From Beta vulgaris subsp. vulgaris (lineage: Eukaryota; Streptophyta; Magnoliopsida; Caryophyllales; Amaranthaceae), in contig NC_079205.1 of the NCBI RefSeq assembly GCF_026745355.1, forward strand, positions 36,869,545-36,933,544: a stretch of DNA of 64,000 nt, read 5' to 3'. How positions within the stretch are numbered: the first letter of the stretch is position 1; every line of letters begins with the position of its first letter. A model generated the notes under the pieces. It was not told the origin of the DNA, ran no database searches, and saw only the letters and a list, made by a program, of their open reading frames with translations. The position numbers were made by a program, and so were the translations under genes. Positions 48,158 through 59,354 of the stretch are shown in pieces.

Positions 48158-48619
48158 TAGGATGAAAAGGAAAGTGAGGAGAGAGAATATATGGTGGGGT
48201 ATGGTAAAAGGTAAGAAAAAAAATATAAAGATCTAAAATTGTAGATCATCCAATGGGAGTAAGGAGGTCATAAAAATTATTTATAGATCATGAATGAGGT
48301 GGAAGAGAGATGAACTATTTAAATATTTGATGATCCAAAATTTTGGATCAACCATTGTGTATGCTCTTAGAGCATTAGCAATGGGTGGGTTGGTCTTTGA
48401 GTTTTTTTCTTTCTCTCTCCTTTCCTTGAGCATCACCAATGGGTAGGTTGGTCTTAACTACTCCCTCTATCCCAATTTAGTTGCTACATTTACTTTATCA
48501 CAGTTTACGAGATGCAACTTCAAACACCAATATCTTGAGTTACATATATGAAAAAATTACAAAAATTATATATTTGAAAAATACAAATTGGGACGAATCA
48601 AACAAGATCCAACATGACT

Positions 48620-49784
48620 AGGGGTGCTTATCGAGCGAGCCGAGCCCGAATAGTACTGGGCTCGGCTCAAGCTCGTTTAGCTTTTCATGGGCTCGGCTCG
48701 GCTCGTGAGCTCGTCGAGCTTGGGGGAGCAGAGCTCGGCTCGAGCTCGTGATTAGAATTTGCGGCTCGAGCTTGGCTCGTGAGCTCGTTTAGGATCGGCT
48801 CGTGAGCTCGTTTAGGATCGGCTCGTGAGCTCGTTTAAGCTCGGCTCGTGATCTCGTTTGGGCTCGACTAATGAGCTCGTCTCGGCTCGAAGTAGGTGAG
48901 CTTGTTCACTCACCCATCATATGCTTTTATAACCTGATTTTCCTCTTAGCATTGCTAAGATTTCAATGTGGGACTCCATGATTTGTTAAAGAAAAACAAA
49001 CTCACTATCCCCATGCTTTATAACTTGGTTTCCCTCTTAGTATTGCTAAGATTTCAATGTGGGACTCCATGTTTTGTTTAAGATAAACAAACTCATTCTA
49101 CATATGCTTATATAACTTGGAATCCCTCTTAGCATTGCTAAAATTTCAATGTGGGACTCCATGTTTTGTTAAAGAAAAAAAAAACTCATTATACCCTTGT
49201 TTTGTTTACATATGCTTTTATAACTTGGAATCCCTCCTAGCATTGTTAAAATTTCAATGTGGGACTCCATGTTTTGCTAAAGAAAAAATTATCAAATATT
49301 TTAAGTATTAAATAATCAAATATTTAAAAATATACTTCATTATTCCCTCTATGAAGAAAATAAAGTATAGTTTTTGTTTTCCAACCAAGGAGATCCAAAA
49401 TTAAACTTTAAGTTGAAGTAAGGAGTAGTAGCTATTTATAAAGAAAATAAGGTTGATCCTTGTTTTCTTAACTAATGTGGGACTTTAGTGCCTAGTGGAC
49501 TAGAGGTGAAGTTGGATCACAAATTAAAATATATAATTTGTAATCTAAATTAAAATATAAATTTGTATTAAATTTTTTTAATGTAAAATATTTTTGAATA
49601 TAATTTTTTTTTACTTTAAAATAATAATCGAGCTATTCACGAGCTTTACGAGCCGAGCTTTGCCTAGCTCGGCTCAGCTCGTTTAATTCTCGAGCCGAGC
49701 TTCAACGAGCCGAGATTTAACCGAGCTTTGACCGAGCCGAGCCCGAGCTGCTCGCGAGCTTGTCAGGCTCATTATCACCCCATT
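48620..49784. mobile_element. hAT element with GGCTCG repeats
   Basis: AGGGGTGCTTATCGAGC begins and GCTCATTATCACCCCATT ends the insert, flanked by ACATGACT on both sides (48612-48619, 49785-49792). Both subterminal zones are arrays of GGCTCG/GAGCTCG (about 48635-48905 and 49628-49765) in inverted arrangement. The middle holds a four-unit tandem repeat and no transposase. Confidence 0.88.
48909..49290 (+). repeat. Four-unit tandem repeat inside the hAT element
   Basis: Units of roughly 90-105 bp share TTTCAATGTGGGACTCCATG, preceded by CTTAGCATTGCTAA and followed by an A-rich AAAGAAAAACAAACTCA stretch. Confidence 0.85.
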
Positions 49785-49892
49785 ACATGACTATATTTTT
49801 TCTTATGTATATGGAGTAAAAGATAGTCAAAGTTATAACGTGAATAGTGCCTACGGTCAAAATGTAGCAACTAAATTGGGACGGAGGGAGTA

Positions 49893-50348
49893 GTTTTTAT
49901 GTTTTTGTCATTCTCTCTCCTTCCCTCCTTCTTACACCTCACATCCCACTAAAACTCCCACCAACTCATCTTTTTTTGTCACAATGGTTTGGTTGCTGTT
50001 ACTTGATTTTTCTATTTCTCTCTCCTACTTTTACCAAACCCCACCATATACTCTCTCTCCTACTTTTACCAAACTCCACCATATACAATGTTTATTTTTT
50101 TATATAAAATAGATGATTTACATTAATAAAACTAATTAGATTACGTTAAATTAATTACGAGCTAATTAGCTAATTAGCTTACGTTAAATTAATTACGATA
50201 AATTAAATTACGTTACAAGCTAATTAGCTTACGTTAAATTAAATTAGCGTTAACTTGACATTATAGTAAATATGTGTTAATTAGCTTACTTGAAATTAAA
50301 TTACGTTAACTTGACATTATAAATTAAAAAAAGAACACAATACATAAG
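49893..50348. other. AT-rich part of the interrupted Harbinger element, left copy
   Basis: There is no gene. 49940-50310 closely resembles 59755-60045 to the right of the retrotransposon, in the same orientation, and ends in iterated ATTAGCTTACGTTAAATTAA phrases. Confidence 0.6.
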
Positions 50349-50353
50349 ATAGA

Positions 50354-51846
50354 TGAAAGGCTTATCGCGTACCTAACAAAAATAACCTAACTATTCCTCT
50401 TAACTAATGTAGTCGGGCAAGTAAGGATCGAATCCCAAGAGACTAACTGACTTAAAGTAGCTAAATTGACTCTAATTAATACTAAGCAAGTGATCCAAAT
50501 AAGTGATGATGGACTAATCTAAATAACTAAAGCAAATGAAATTACCAAGAGTGAATCAAAGACTAAAGACATCTAGGTTTAAGTATCCCCACTAACACGA
50601 ATTAATGCCACAAACAATCCCTTTTCCCTTAATTAACTAATAAAACTCATAGGATAGACGCGCCCTAATAATACTAAGGATTTCTTTCGATCAATCAATA
50701 GCTTCCCTAACAATGCAATCATGCCTATTTTCATGGAGTCATGCAAATTAAGGACTTTAGACATAGCATCCTAACATCCTAATAAATTCCATCAACTACT
50801 TTCGTGATGATTTCCTTTATCTTAAATTAGGGTTCTAGATTCGATTAAGACTCAACTTTCGTTGCAAAAATAATCACATTCAATATATACTATTTCTAGT
50901 CATATATTGATAATTAAAACCAATCCTAAAATAAATGAATCATAAATTAATTAAAGTTCGGGAATTGGGAATTAAACAAGCATCAATTCATATTAGGGTT
51001 CAACCTAACCCTAAAATAGAAAACTACTCACACATGATGATTGAATAAACAAAATAAATACTAACAGAAAGCATGATTAACAATAATAATAAATAGAATA
51101 GAGAAGAGAAAATAATACTTGAATTAATTGATGAAATTGCAAACTTGAATGTTGAAAACAAGAACTTGAGGAAAGTATGGAGAAAACGTGATGAAAACGT
51201 GAAGCAGCCAAGAAGCCAAAAAATAAAACTCACGTTATCTCCCTCAAAGAATCCCTAAAAATCAATCTTTTTTCCTTAATACTCGTGGCCCTAACCTAAT
51301 TACAAGATAAGGAAGATCTAATTAAATCATTAAGAGTCAGAAATCGTGCAGTCCGCGTGCCCCGGAAATTTCAGCAAAACTGGGCCAACTTGCAAGGCCC
51401 ATATCTCTTAGAATATAATTCGCCTTGGGCCGTGCAGCCTGTCGTTGGAAAGCTCTTCAAGCCTACTTTCCAATGCCTTTCGAATCAGCCCAATATCAGC
51501 ATCGAGTCAGAAGTTATCGATAAAAGAGTGAGCATGACTCAATTTCCGCAATTATATCAATGAATTTCAACTCCAATTGAGCTCCAATTTGCACTCAAAT
51601 ACATCCAAAGTGATCCTTATCAATGTAGCTTGCTTCCATTTGATCCTAAGTACTCAAGCTTGCCCAATAATGTTCCAATTATGTTCTTGATATCTAAAAT
51701 TCATCAAGAAATACCAAAAAACACACAAGAGGAGTAATATTTCGCAAATTAAGTAAAAGTGTGCAATTATGAACTAAAATACACCTAAATGTTCCTAGAA
51801 TGTAACCTAAATGCAACTAAAACCTATATAAAAATATGACACATCA
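50354..51846 (-). repeat. 3' LTR of the Athila-like element
   Basis: On the minus strand it starts TGATGTGTCATATTTTTATA and ends GATAAGCCTTTCA. It is paired with 57866-59349. Confidence 0.93.
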
Positions 51847-51860
51847 AACTCCCCCAAGCT
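51847..51860 (-). other. Polypurine tract of the Athila-like element
   Basis: AGCTTGGGGGAGTT on the minus strand sits directly against the 3' LTR start. Confidence 0.85.
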
Positions 51861-54800
51861 AAACCATTGCTTGTCCTCAAGCAATTAGACATAGACATTG
51901 GAAAAGCAAGACAACTTACAATATGAGACTGTGATAGGGCCAAGCACACAACCGAAAACACAAGAGATACAATTACTACACGAACCAAGCATCGAAACAT
52001 TCTCAAGCAAAGCCGCATAGCACGTCATGTAATGCAATCAACTCTCCTAGCATACCACATACCATCTCCCCAAGCTAGACTTAACCAAACCTGAGAGACC
52101 TCGCTTTAGTCATGTGCACTCGTACTCTCATGTGTTTATGGCATAATCAATGTCACTCAACCTAAACAATGTCGACTCAAATGAAGCATTTACTCTTTAA
52201 CTTTGACTATCGACTCACTTTCCACTCGAAATTATAATGCAAAATGATCATGAGGACTTTCAAGGGTTGTAACGGGGCTGAGGTTATGGGTAGGAGATAT
52301 ATGGAAATGTGGTGTTAAAAGCCAACTAATGGAGAGAACAACATTTAAACGTCTATGGTCATTAGATGCAAACGTCACAAAAACTTCTACTAGAAGTTCA
52401 GCATCACATTCCATTAAATCAACATAGTATCTATCTTTATCAACTCCAATCGATTTCATTGACCTTTTATTCGATCCTTTCATTTTTTTTCGTTTTTTTT
52501 TTAGAATCATTTTTCACAACTTCTTCATCATTCTTTTCATTTTGCACTTTCACAATATTTCAAGCAACTTTCTTTCAACATATTTCCTTCCAATAATTAC
52601 CACAAAACCACAAACTCAACCTCAAAACATAAACTTTGATGCTACTCCACTTAGCAAGGCTTAGGTAGAGAAATCATAAAGGCTTAAGGCTTGTAATGTA
52701 GGTATTAGTTCATAAAAGTCAGGAAAGGCTCAGCGGGGTAGAGAAAGGACAATATATGTGAAAAGAATTTTCTCTGGAAGTTCAGAACACTGAAAAGAAC
52801 GCCTCAATCATATCCAAATGCTTATAGAGTCAAGTATCAAAGAGTGCCAAGTCAAAGTCAAAATCCATGCAACAAATGAGGAACTAATCACACACAAAAG
52901 AACATAACTGACATAGATATATCAGTTTATAGGCACAAAAGCTCACGTGGGTTAAGGTGTCTAAACAGTAAGGTTAAATCAAGCCAGAGAGAGATCAACC
53001 AATCTTACCACAAGCAATCAATCGCGATACAATCATGCTATGAAGAATCATGAACGAGATGAATTACGCTTAAGAGTATAGTAAGGATATCAACAAGGTT
53101 CTCGAATGGTGCTAGCAATAGTTCATAGATGCAACTAATATGAGATGAAACCTAATATGCTAATGCAGCTAAGAAAGCAGTACAATATTTTTCGTTACAC
53201 GTAAACTCCCACTCCTAGTAAGTGGTACAAACCGTGCAACATCCTATGAAAGCAAGAAAACCTACACTAGAAAGCGATAAAAGTAGAATATACCTCCCCC
53301 ACGCTAAAATCTCGCAATGTCCACAGTGCAATAGTAAGGCACAAGAAGAAAGGGGAGAGGTACTCACAAGATCTCACCGAGGAGGGAGAGATGGGGGATT
53401 AGGGAACCTTCCCAATTGCATCCAAGTGCTTAAGCATGTCCTTCTGCTCGTTGACTCTTAGAAGTAAGATCATTTTTCATAGAAACAAATGTGACCTTAA
53501 AAGTGGAGCTTGTAGGCACGTTTTTTTGTCGAGCATTTAAAGTGCGTGTCATTAAAATAAAAATAAGACACTACCAAATCTCAGTGTCAAACAAGGGCAA
53601 GTGGAATAGTCAAAGTCATGAACACCGATGCTATCCGTGTCAATGTAAAACAGTACCCACACCCAATATCTTCGATCAAAATCAAAACACTCGAAACAAT
53701 TCAGTCACCAATACATATCGAAATAGTCGGAAATTACGCAAATTTTTCTTTCGCGCCAAATAGGCCAGCCATAAAACAAAACCCATAGTATTTGGTGTCG
53801 AATTGCTGCCAAGCAGTGCGAATTAAGGGTCGAACTACGGTCCAAGCAGCAAAGAGGATTTCGTCAGTCAATTCAAGCATAAGACCCAAACCATGAAATT
53901 CGCAGCAAATTATTCATGAAAATAGTCAAGTGTCGAGTCGAAGTTGATGAATTTTGCAGCAATTCATCATACTTCAAGAAAAAACCAATGCAAGAGAGGA
54001 TGGAAGAACAACGAATTTAATCACAAATTACCGCCATAACAGCCGAACATTGATGGAAAACGAACCCAGTAGTAAAATTGCGAACAAGAACAGGAGGGAA
54101 TTTCACCACCGATTTCAATGGAGTTCGAAGTCCACCGTCGTTTCTTGTTTCAGTTGGTTTCTCTCTCTTCGAATTTTGTTGCGGTTTCGTTGTTTTGTGT
54201 CGCTGCGGTTGGGGTCGTTGAATTGCAGGGGGTGGAGGTTTTTTTTTTGTTTCGGTTTGTTTTGCTGCGATGGATGTCGTGTGTCACAGTAAAGAATGCG
54301 AGGTGGTGGCAATGGGGAAGAACGGAACTGCGATGGGCTGGCAGTTCGGAATTTTTTTTTTTGTTTTTTTTTTTCGGTATTTTGTTAGATGGGTTTGGTG
54401 TAGTACAGGAAGGATTGCGGTGGGTTGGCAGTGGTGGGAAGCAAACTGCAAGGGGTTGGCAGTAAGGTAGAACTGAACTGCGATGGGTGTGCAGTTTGGT
54501 TTTTTTTTTTCAATGGGCTTCGTGGAGGACAGAAGGGATTGCAGGAGGGTGGCAGTAGGGGATGACGAATTGCGGCCCCTTCGCAATACACACTGATCTG
54601 TGGAATGTTCTCAGCTCTCTTTTTTTTTTTTTTTTTTTTTTCACCTGTACAAAAACACACCAAAAAAATAAAAATTAGGAGAATTAAACTTTAAAAAGAA
54701 AAATAGGATGCTAAGTTTCTAAATTATATACCTAATACTTAAACTAACTAATCATATAATACAACTACAATATTAAACTAACTAAGAAAAGAAACTAAGA

Positions 54801-54922
54801 AACCTCTAAAAAAAATGAAAATAAAAATCGAATAAGTAATAGGAAAAAAATGAAAGAGAAGACTTGGGTTGCCTCCCAAGAAGCGCTAGTTTAAGATCAT
54901 TTAGCTTGACCACCTTTTCACA
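51861..54922 (-). other. Non-coding 3' internal region of the Athila-like element
   Basis: It lies where Athila elements may carry an env-like frame, but I see no coherent frame. Around 54310-54570 two diverged units of roughly 150 bp repeat (ACTGCGATGGG..GCAGTT then TTGGCAG), with long T runs. Short open frames there are low-complexity. Confidence 0.6.
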
Positions 54923-56116
54923 TCACTCTGAATAAGGGTCGGAAAGGGTGTAAACCGCCTTCCCTTCAATAGGTTCATCTTCTCGGTAGTGCTTAAGACG
55001 TTGTCCATTTATCTTAGAAGAGCCGGTTGCTTCACTCCAAATCTCAACCGAGTCATACGGAAAGACCTTAAGGATTTTGAATGGACCAGACCTCCTTAAG
55101 TGAAGCTTACCAGGAAATAACTTCAGTCGAGAGTTGAATAGTGAAACTAACTCTCCTTCATGAAATCCTCGCCGCATGATATGCTTGTCGGGCCACCTTT
55201 TCCTTCGTTTTTTGTACAACCTTGAGTTTTCATAAACTTTTAACTCTACCTCAGGAAACATAGTACTCTCCTTAGATTCTTCGTGTGTCAACACCTCCTT
55301 GATAGGCTCAATACTAGGTAATGAATGTGGTTCCTCTAAGAGCCTCTTGTACTCCCTAGTTTCCCGATCCTCTTCATCAGCACTTCCCATGAGGGCGGTT
55401 TGCAGTGAATCATTAAGCTGTAGACTAGCAGCTTTTACCTCTATCGCCTCATCTAGAGCATCCACTCTATAGATAGTCTCTCCCATAGAAGGAGCTTCCA
55501 TGGAGTTTGTGAGATTGTACTCCATCTTCTCAGTACCCACTTCAAAGGTAATCTTTCCATTCTTCATGTCAATGATGGCTCCAGCAGTGGCCAGGAAAGG
55601 TCTCCCAAGAATAATAGGGACTTGCGCATCTTCCTCCATCTCCATTACTACAAAGTCACATGGAATGAAAAACTTCCCAACACGAAGGGGAACATCTTCA
55701 AGGATACCAAGTGGATACTTTACAGTTCTATCTGCTAATTGTAGGGAGATACGTGTGGGTTTTGGTTCTCCCATTTGAAGCTTCTTGCAAATTGACAAGG
55801 GCATTAGACTAACACTTGCCCCAAGATCACAAAGCGCCTTCTTTATTTCGATATCGCCAAGCTTCACAGGGATAGAGTAGCTACCCGGATCCCCTAGCTT
55901 CTTGGGAAGCTTATTCTGCAAAATAGCACTACATTCTGCTGTAAGTGAAACAGTTGCATTTTCCTCGATCTTCCGCTTGTTTGAGAGCATGTCTTTCAGA
56001 AATTTTGCATAAGATGGCATCTCAGAGATAGCCTCCAAGAATGGTATGTTTATGTGCAGCTTCTTCAGTATATCAAGGAACTTCCCATATTTCTTCTCTA
56101 ATTTTGCACGGGCCAA
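54923..56116 (-). CDS. Athila-like protease fused to the integrase C-terminal tail
   Basis: A 397-codon frame. Residues 1-45 are the gag-protease linker (LHINIPFLEAISEMPSYAKF). The protease follows, with active site CDLGASVSLMP (96-106) and its closing VPIILGRPFLATAGA (166-180). Residues 200-285 are an acidic linker. From about 295 the sequence becomes the end of Ty3/gypsy integrase: ENSRLYKKRRKRWPDKH, FHEGELVSLFNSRLKLFPGKL (318-338), GPFKILKVFPYDSVEI and NGQRLKHY (370-377). In intact elements more than 1000 residues of RT, RNase H and integrase core lie between. The fusion stays open, either because the deletion is in frame or because that form spread. Upstream, one TAG at 56180-56182 separates it from gag in the same frame. 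Confidence 0.88.
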   Translation of the reverse strand: MARAKLEKKYGKFLDILKKLHINIPFLEAISEMPSYAKFLKDMLSNKRKIEENATVSLTAECSAILQNKLPKKLGDPGSYSIPVKLGDIEIKKALCDLGASVSLMPLSICKKLQMGEPKPTRISLQLADRTVKYPLGILEDVPLRVGKFFIPCDFVVMEMEEDAQVPIILGRPFLATAGAIIDMKNGKITFEVGTEKMEYNLTNSMEAPSMGETIYRVDALDEAIEVKAASLQLNDSLQTALMGSADEEDRETREYKRLLEEPHSLPSIEPIKEVLTHEESKESTMFPEVELKVYENSRLYKKRRKRWPDKHIMRRGFHEGELVSLFNSRLKLFPGKLHLRRSGPFKILKVFPYDSVEIWSEATGSSKINGQRLKHYREDEPIEGKAVYTLSDPYSE

Positions 56117-56182
56117 CCTTTGTGGGAATGGAACTGGTGGCGTGTAAGGCCGAATAGGGGTAGGAGTAGGTTCCTTCTTCTA

Positions 56183-57724
56183 TTCTTCGACAATCTCATT
56201 CTCTACCACTTTCTCAGTTTGAACCATCTCTTCCACAGTTCTTTTTGATGGCTCCTTCAAAGGATGATCTTGTAGCTCTTTTCCGTTCCTCAAAATCACA
56301 GCATTGATATGACCCTTAGGTGGTTGTTCACTATTACCTGGAAAATGACCAGGAGCTTTTGATAATTGGCCCACCTGATGTGCAAGTTGGCTTATTTGAC
56401 TTTCCAAGAGCTTGTTCTGAGCTTGAATTTGTTGAATTGCGTTATCAGTCTTCTCATTTTGCTTACTCTGTTGAGCCATGAAGTTGGTTTGTTGGGCTAA
56501 AAGGTTCTCCATCATAATCTCCAAGTTGCTTTCTGTTGAATTGGAGGAGGTTGCTGATTAACACCTTGATTGACATGAGGATTGAATGGTGCTCTAGCTT
56601 GAAAACCTGGTGGTGCATTAAAGTTGTTGCGAGGTGAGGAGGTGGATTGAGTTTGCTTGAGTGTTCTTGTATGAGAATGCAGGATTGTGCTTCCATCCCT
56701 CATTGTATGTGTTAGAATAAGGATCATATGGCCGCTTTGGATTGGAATTATAAAGAGCATTGGCTTGCTCAATTGTCATCCCATCATTGTTGATTTGACA
56801 TTCAGTAGCAGCATTCCTTGTACTCCACACATCTGACATGAGACCATCATAGATGAACCAGCTTGGAGTCGATCAAACTTGTGAGATAGTGCCTGCACAG
56901 TATTAGTCAAAGTGGTTAGGCATCAACATCATATTTACCTCCCTTCTTAGCACGATTCGACCATTTGGATGGTAGTTGTCATTGGCCGCCATCTTCTCAA
57001 TCAACTCCTTTGCTTCGCTGGGTTCTTAGTCATAAGGGAACCCCTGAAGCAGCATCAATGTAGATACGAAACTCATGTGTCAAACCATTGTAGAAAGTCT
57101 GTATCAACATCCATTCAGGAATCCCGTGATGAGGACATTGTCTTTGCAAACGTAGAAACCTTCTCCATGCTTCATACAATGATTCGTCGTCATGTTGCTC
57201 AAAGGTTGCTAACTCGTTCCTCAGCTTCGCAGTTTTTCTTGCCCCAAAAACTTCACCAAGAATGCTTTGGCAAGTTTACCCCATGTATCAAACGTTCCGA
57301 CACCTTCATCTCTTAACCACTCCTTTGCCCTATCTCGAAGAGAGAAAGGAAAAAGGCGTAGTCGAATAGCATCCTCACTCACATTGTTGATTTTCACTGT
57401 GTCGCATTTCTCCAAGAAACTAGCAATGTGACTCACAGGGCATTCATTGGGTAACCCTGCAAATGAATCGTTGGAGATGAACTGGATGAATTGAGGCTTA
57501 AGTTCAAAGTTTGCAGCATTGACAACAGGTCGAACAATGCTCGATAATGCACCAGTTGTAGTATCTGGTACACCATACTCCCAAAGAGTTTTAGTTGCTT
57601 CTTCACCCATTGCTTGATTCTTATTCTTAAGTCGTCTCTTTGTTTTTCTTTGCTTACGTGCAGTGGCTTTGATTTCAAGATCTAGAGGAATCAAATTCTG
57701 TGGACCTTTACGTCGAGTTTGCAT
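56183..57724 (-). pseudogene. Athila-like gag, frameshifted
   Basis: From 57724 the frame opens MQTRRKGPQNLIPLDLEI, typical of Athila gag. It continues to the retrotransposon gag domain (LRLFPFSLRDRAKEWL, then FDTWGKLAKAFLVKF) and stops near 57221. The domain continues in another frame over about 57040-57225 (ESLYEAWRRFLRLQRQCPHH, IQTFYNGL). The region 56530-56840 is Asn/Pro/Gln-rich in shifted frames, and 56180-56524 is a Gln-rich coiled part (QIQAQNKLLESQISQLAHQV). Several frameshifts make it non-functional as it stands. Confidence 0.85.
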
Positions 57725-57843
57725 GCAACAAAGAAAGAAAAAAACAAAAGATCAAATAAACAAGAAATGATAGCCGAAGCAGCAAACTAAAAGAAAAACT
57801 TAGCAAAAATAAAATCAAAAATAACTAATTTAAATACCGTTAG

Positions 57844-57860
57844 CCCCGGCAACGGCGCCA
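57844..57860 (-). other. Primer-binding site of the Athila-like element
   Basis: TGGCGCCGTTGCCGGGG on the minus strand, five bases inside the 5' LTR end. This is the primer site commonly seen in Athila-type elements. Confidence 0.88.
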
Positions 57861-57865
57861 AAATT

Positions 57866-59349
57866 TGAAAGGCTTATCGCGTACCTAACAAAAATAACCT
57901 AACTATTCCTCCTAACTAATGTAGTCGGGCAAGTAAGGATCGAATCCCAAGAGACTAACTGATTAAAGTAGTTAAATTGACTCTAATTAATACTAAGCAA
58001 GTAATCCAAATAAGTGATGATGAACTAATCTAAATAACTAAAGCAAATGAAATTACAAGAGTGAATCAAAGACTAAAGACATCTAGGTTTAAGTATCCCC
58101 ACTAACACGAATTAATGCCACAAACAATCCCTTTTCCCTTAATTAACTAATAAATAACTCATAGGATAGACGCGCCCTAATAATACTAAGGATTTCTTTC
58201 GATCAATCAATAGCTTCCCTAACAATGCAATCATGCCTATTTTCATGGAGTCATGCAAATTAAGGACTTTAGACATAGCATCCTAACATCCTAATAAATT
58301 CCATCAACTACTTTTGTGATGATTTCCTTTATCTTAAATTAGGGTTCTAGATTCGATTGAGACTCAACTTTCGTTGCAAAAATAATCACATTCAATATAT
58401 ACTATTTCTAGTCATATATTGATAATTAAAACCAACCCTAAAATAAATGAATCAAAATTAATTAAAGTTTGGGAATTGGGAATTAAACAAGCATCAATTC
58501 ATATTAGGGTTCAACCTAACCCTAAATAGAAAACTACTCACACATGATGATTGAATAAACAAAATAAATATAAAGAAAGCATGATTAACAATAATAATAA
58601 TAGAATAGAGAAGAGAAAATAATACTTGAATTAATTGATGAAATTGCAAACTTGAATGTCGAAAACAAGAACTTGAGGAAATATGGAGAAACGTGATGAA
58701 AACGTGAAGCAGCCAAGAAGCCAAAAAATAAAACTCACGTTATCTCCTCAAAGAATCCCTAAAAATCAATCTTTTTTCCTTAATACTCGTGGCCCTAACC
58801 TAATTACAAGATAAGGAAGATCTAATTAAATCATTAAGAGTCCGAAATCGTGCAGTCCGCGTGCCCCGGAAATTTCAGCAAAACTGGGCCAACTTGCAAG
58901 GCCCATATCTCTTAGAATATAACTCGCCTTGGGCCGTGCAGCTTGTCGTTGGAAAGCTCTTCAAGCCTACTTTCCAATGCCTTTCGAATCAGCCCAATAT
59001 CAGCATCGAGTCAGAAGTTAACGATAAAAGAGTGAGCATGACTCAATTTCCGCAATTATATCAATGAATTTCAACTCCAATTGAGCTCCAATTTGCACTC
59101 AAATACGTCCAAAGTGATCCTTATCAATGTAGCTTGCTTCCATTTGATCCTAAGTACTCAAGCTTGCCCAATAATGTTCCAATTATGTTCTTGATATCTA
59201 AAATTCATCAAGGAATACCAAAAACACACAAGAGGAGTAATATTTCGCAAATTAAGTAAAAGTGTGCAATTATGAACTAAAATACACCTAAATGTTCCTA
59301 GAATGTAACCTAAATGCAACTAAAACCTATATAAAAATATGACACATCA
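57866..59349 (-). repeat. 5' LTR of the Athila-like element
   Basis: Near copy of 50354-51846. The ATAGA duplication follows at 59350-59354. Confidence 0.93.
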
Positions 59350-59354
59350 ATAGA

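Larger units (their letters stand above)
46166..48366. mobile_element. Harbinger-type MITE split by a Helitron
   Basis: The left end GAGGATACCCATTTGATGAT and the inverted right end GAGCATACACAATGGTTGAT are similar, with TTA on both sides (46163-46165, 48367-48369). The interior has GTAGATCAT and gagagaga-rich arms on both sides of the inserted Helitron. Without it the element is about 750 bp. No transposase is seen. Confidence 0.6.
48461..49890. mobile_element. Stowaway MITE split by a hAT element
   Basis: The ends CTCCCTCTATCCCAATTTAG and CTAAATTGGGACGGAGGGAG are inverted repeats with TA outside. After removing the insert (48620-49784 and one target copy) about 257 bp remain, a typical Stowaway length. 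Confidence 0.88.
50354..59349 (-). mobile_element. Athila-like LTR retrotransposon, internally deleted
   Basis: Two LTRs of about 1.49 kb (50354-51846 and 57866-59349) are flanked by ATAGA (50349-50353, 59350-59354). Read on the minus strand: 5' LTR, primer site (57860-57844), broken gag, protease joined to the integrase tail, about 3 kb without coding sequence, polypurine tract, 3' LTR. RT, RNase H and the integrase core are missing. The LTRs differ by few changes by eye, so insertion is not very old. Athila is inferred from the CDLGASVSLMP protease, the PFPQRLARAKLEKKYGKF lead-in and the primer-site type. Confidence 0.93.

Noticed and set aside
48909..49290. Regular repeats considered as a CRISPR array
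   Set aside because: Units are about 100 bp, contiguous and diverged, with no short repeat and unique spacers; the sequence is plant nuclear DNA.
54115..54663. Overlapping frames of 65-115 codons on both strands
   Set aside because: They come from T-runs and a two-unit repeat in the non-coding part of the Athila-like element, with no domain.
55500..55778. 92-codon plus frame
   Set aside because: Antisense shadow of the retrotransposon protease frame.
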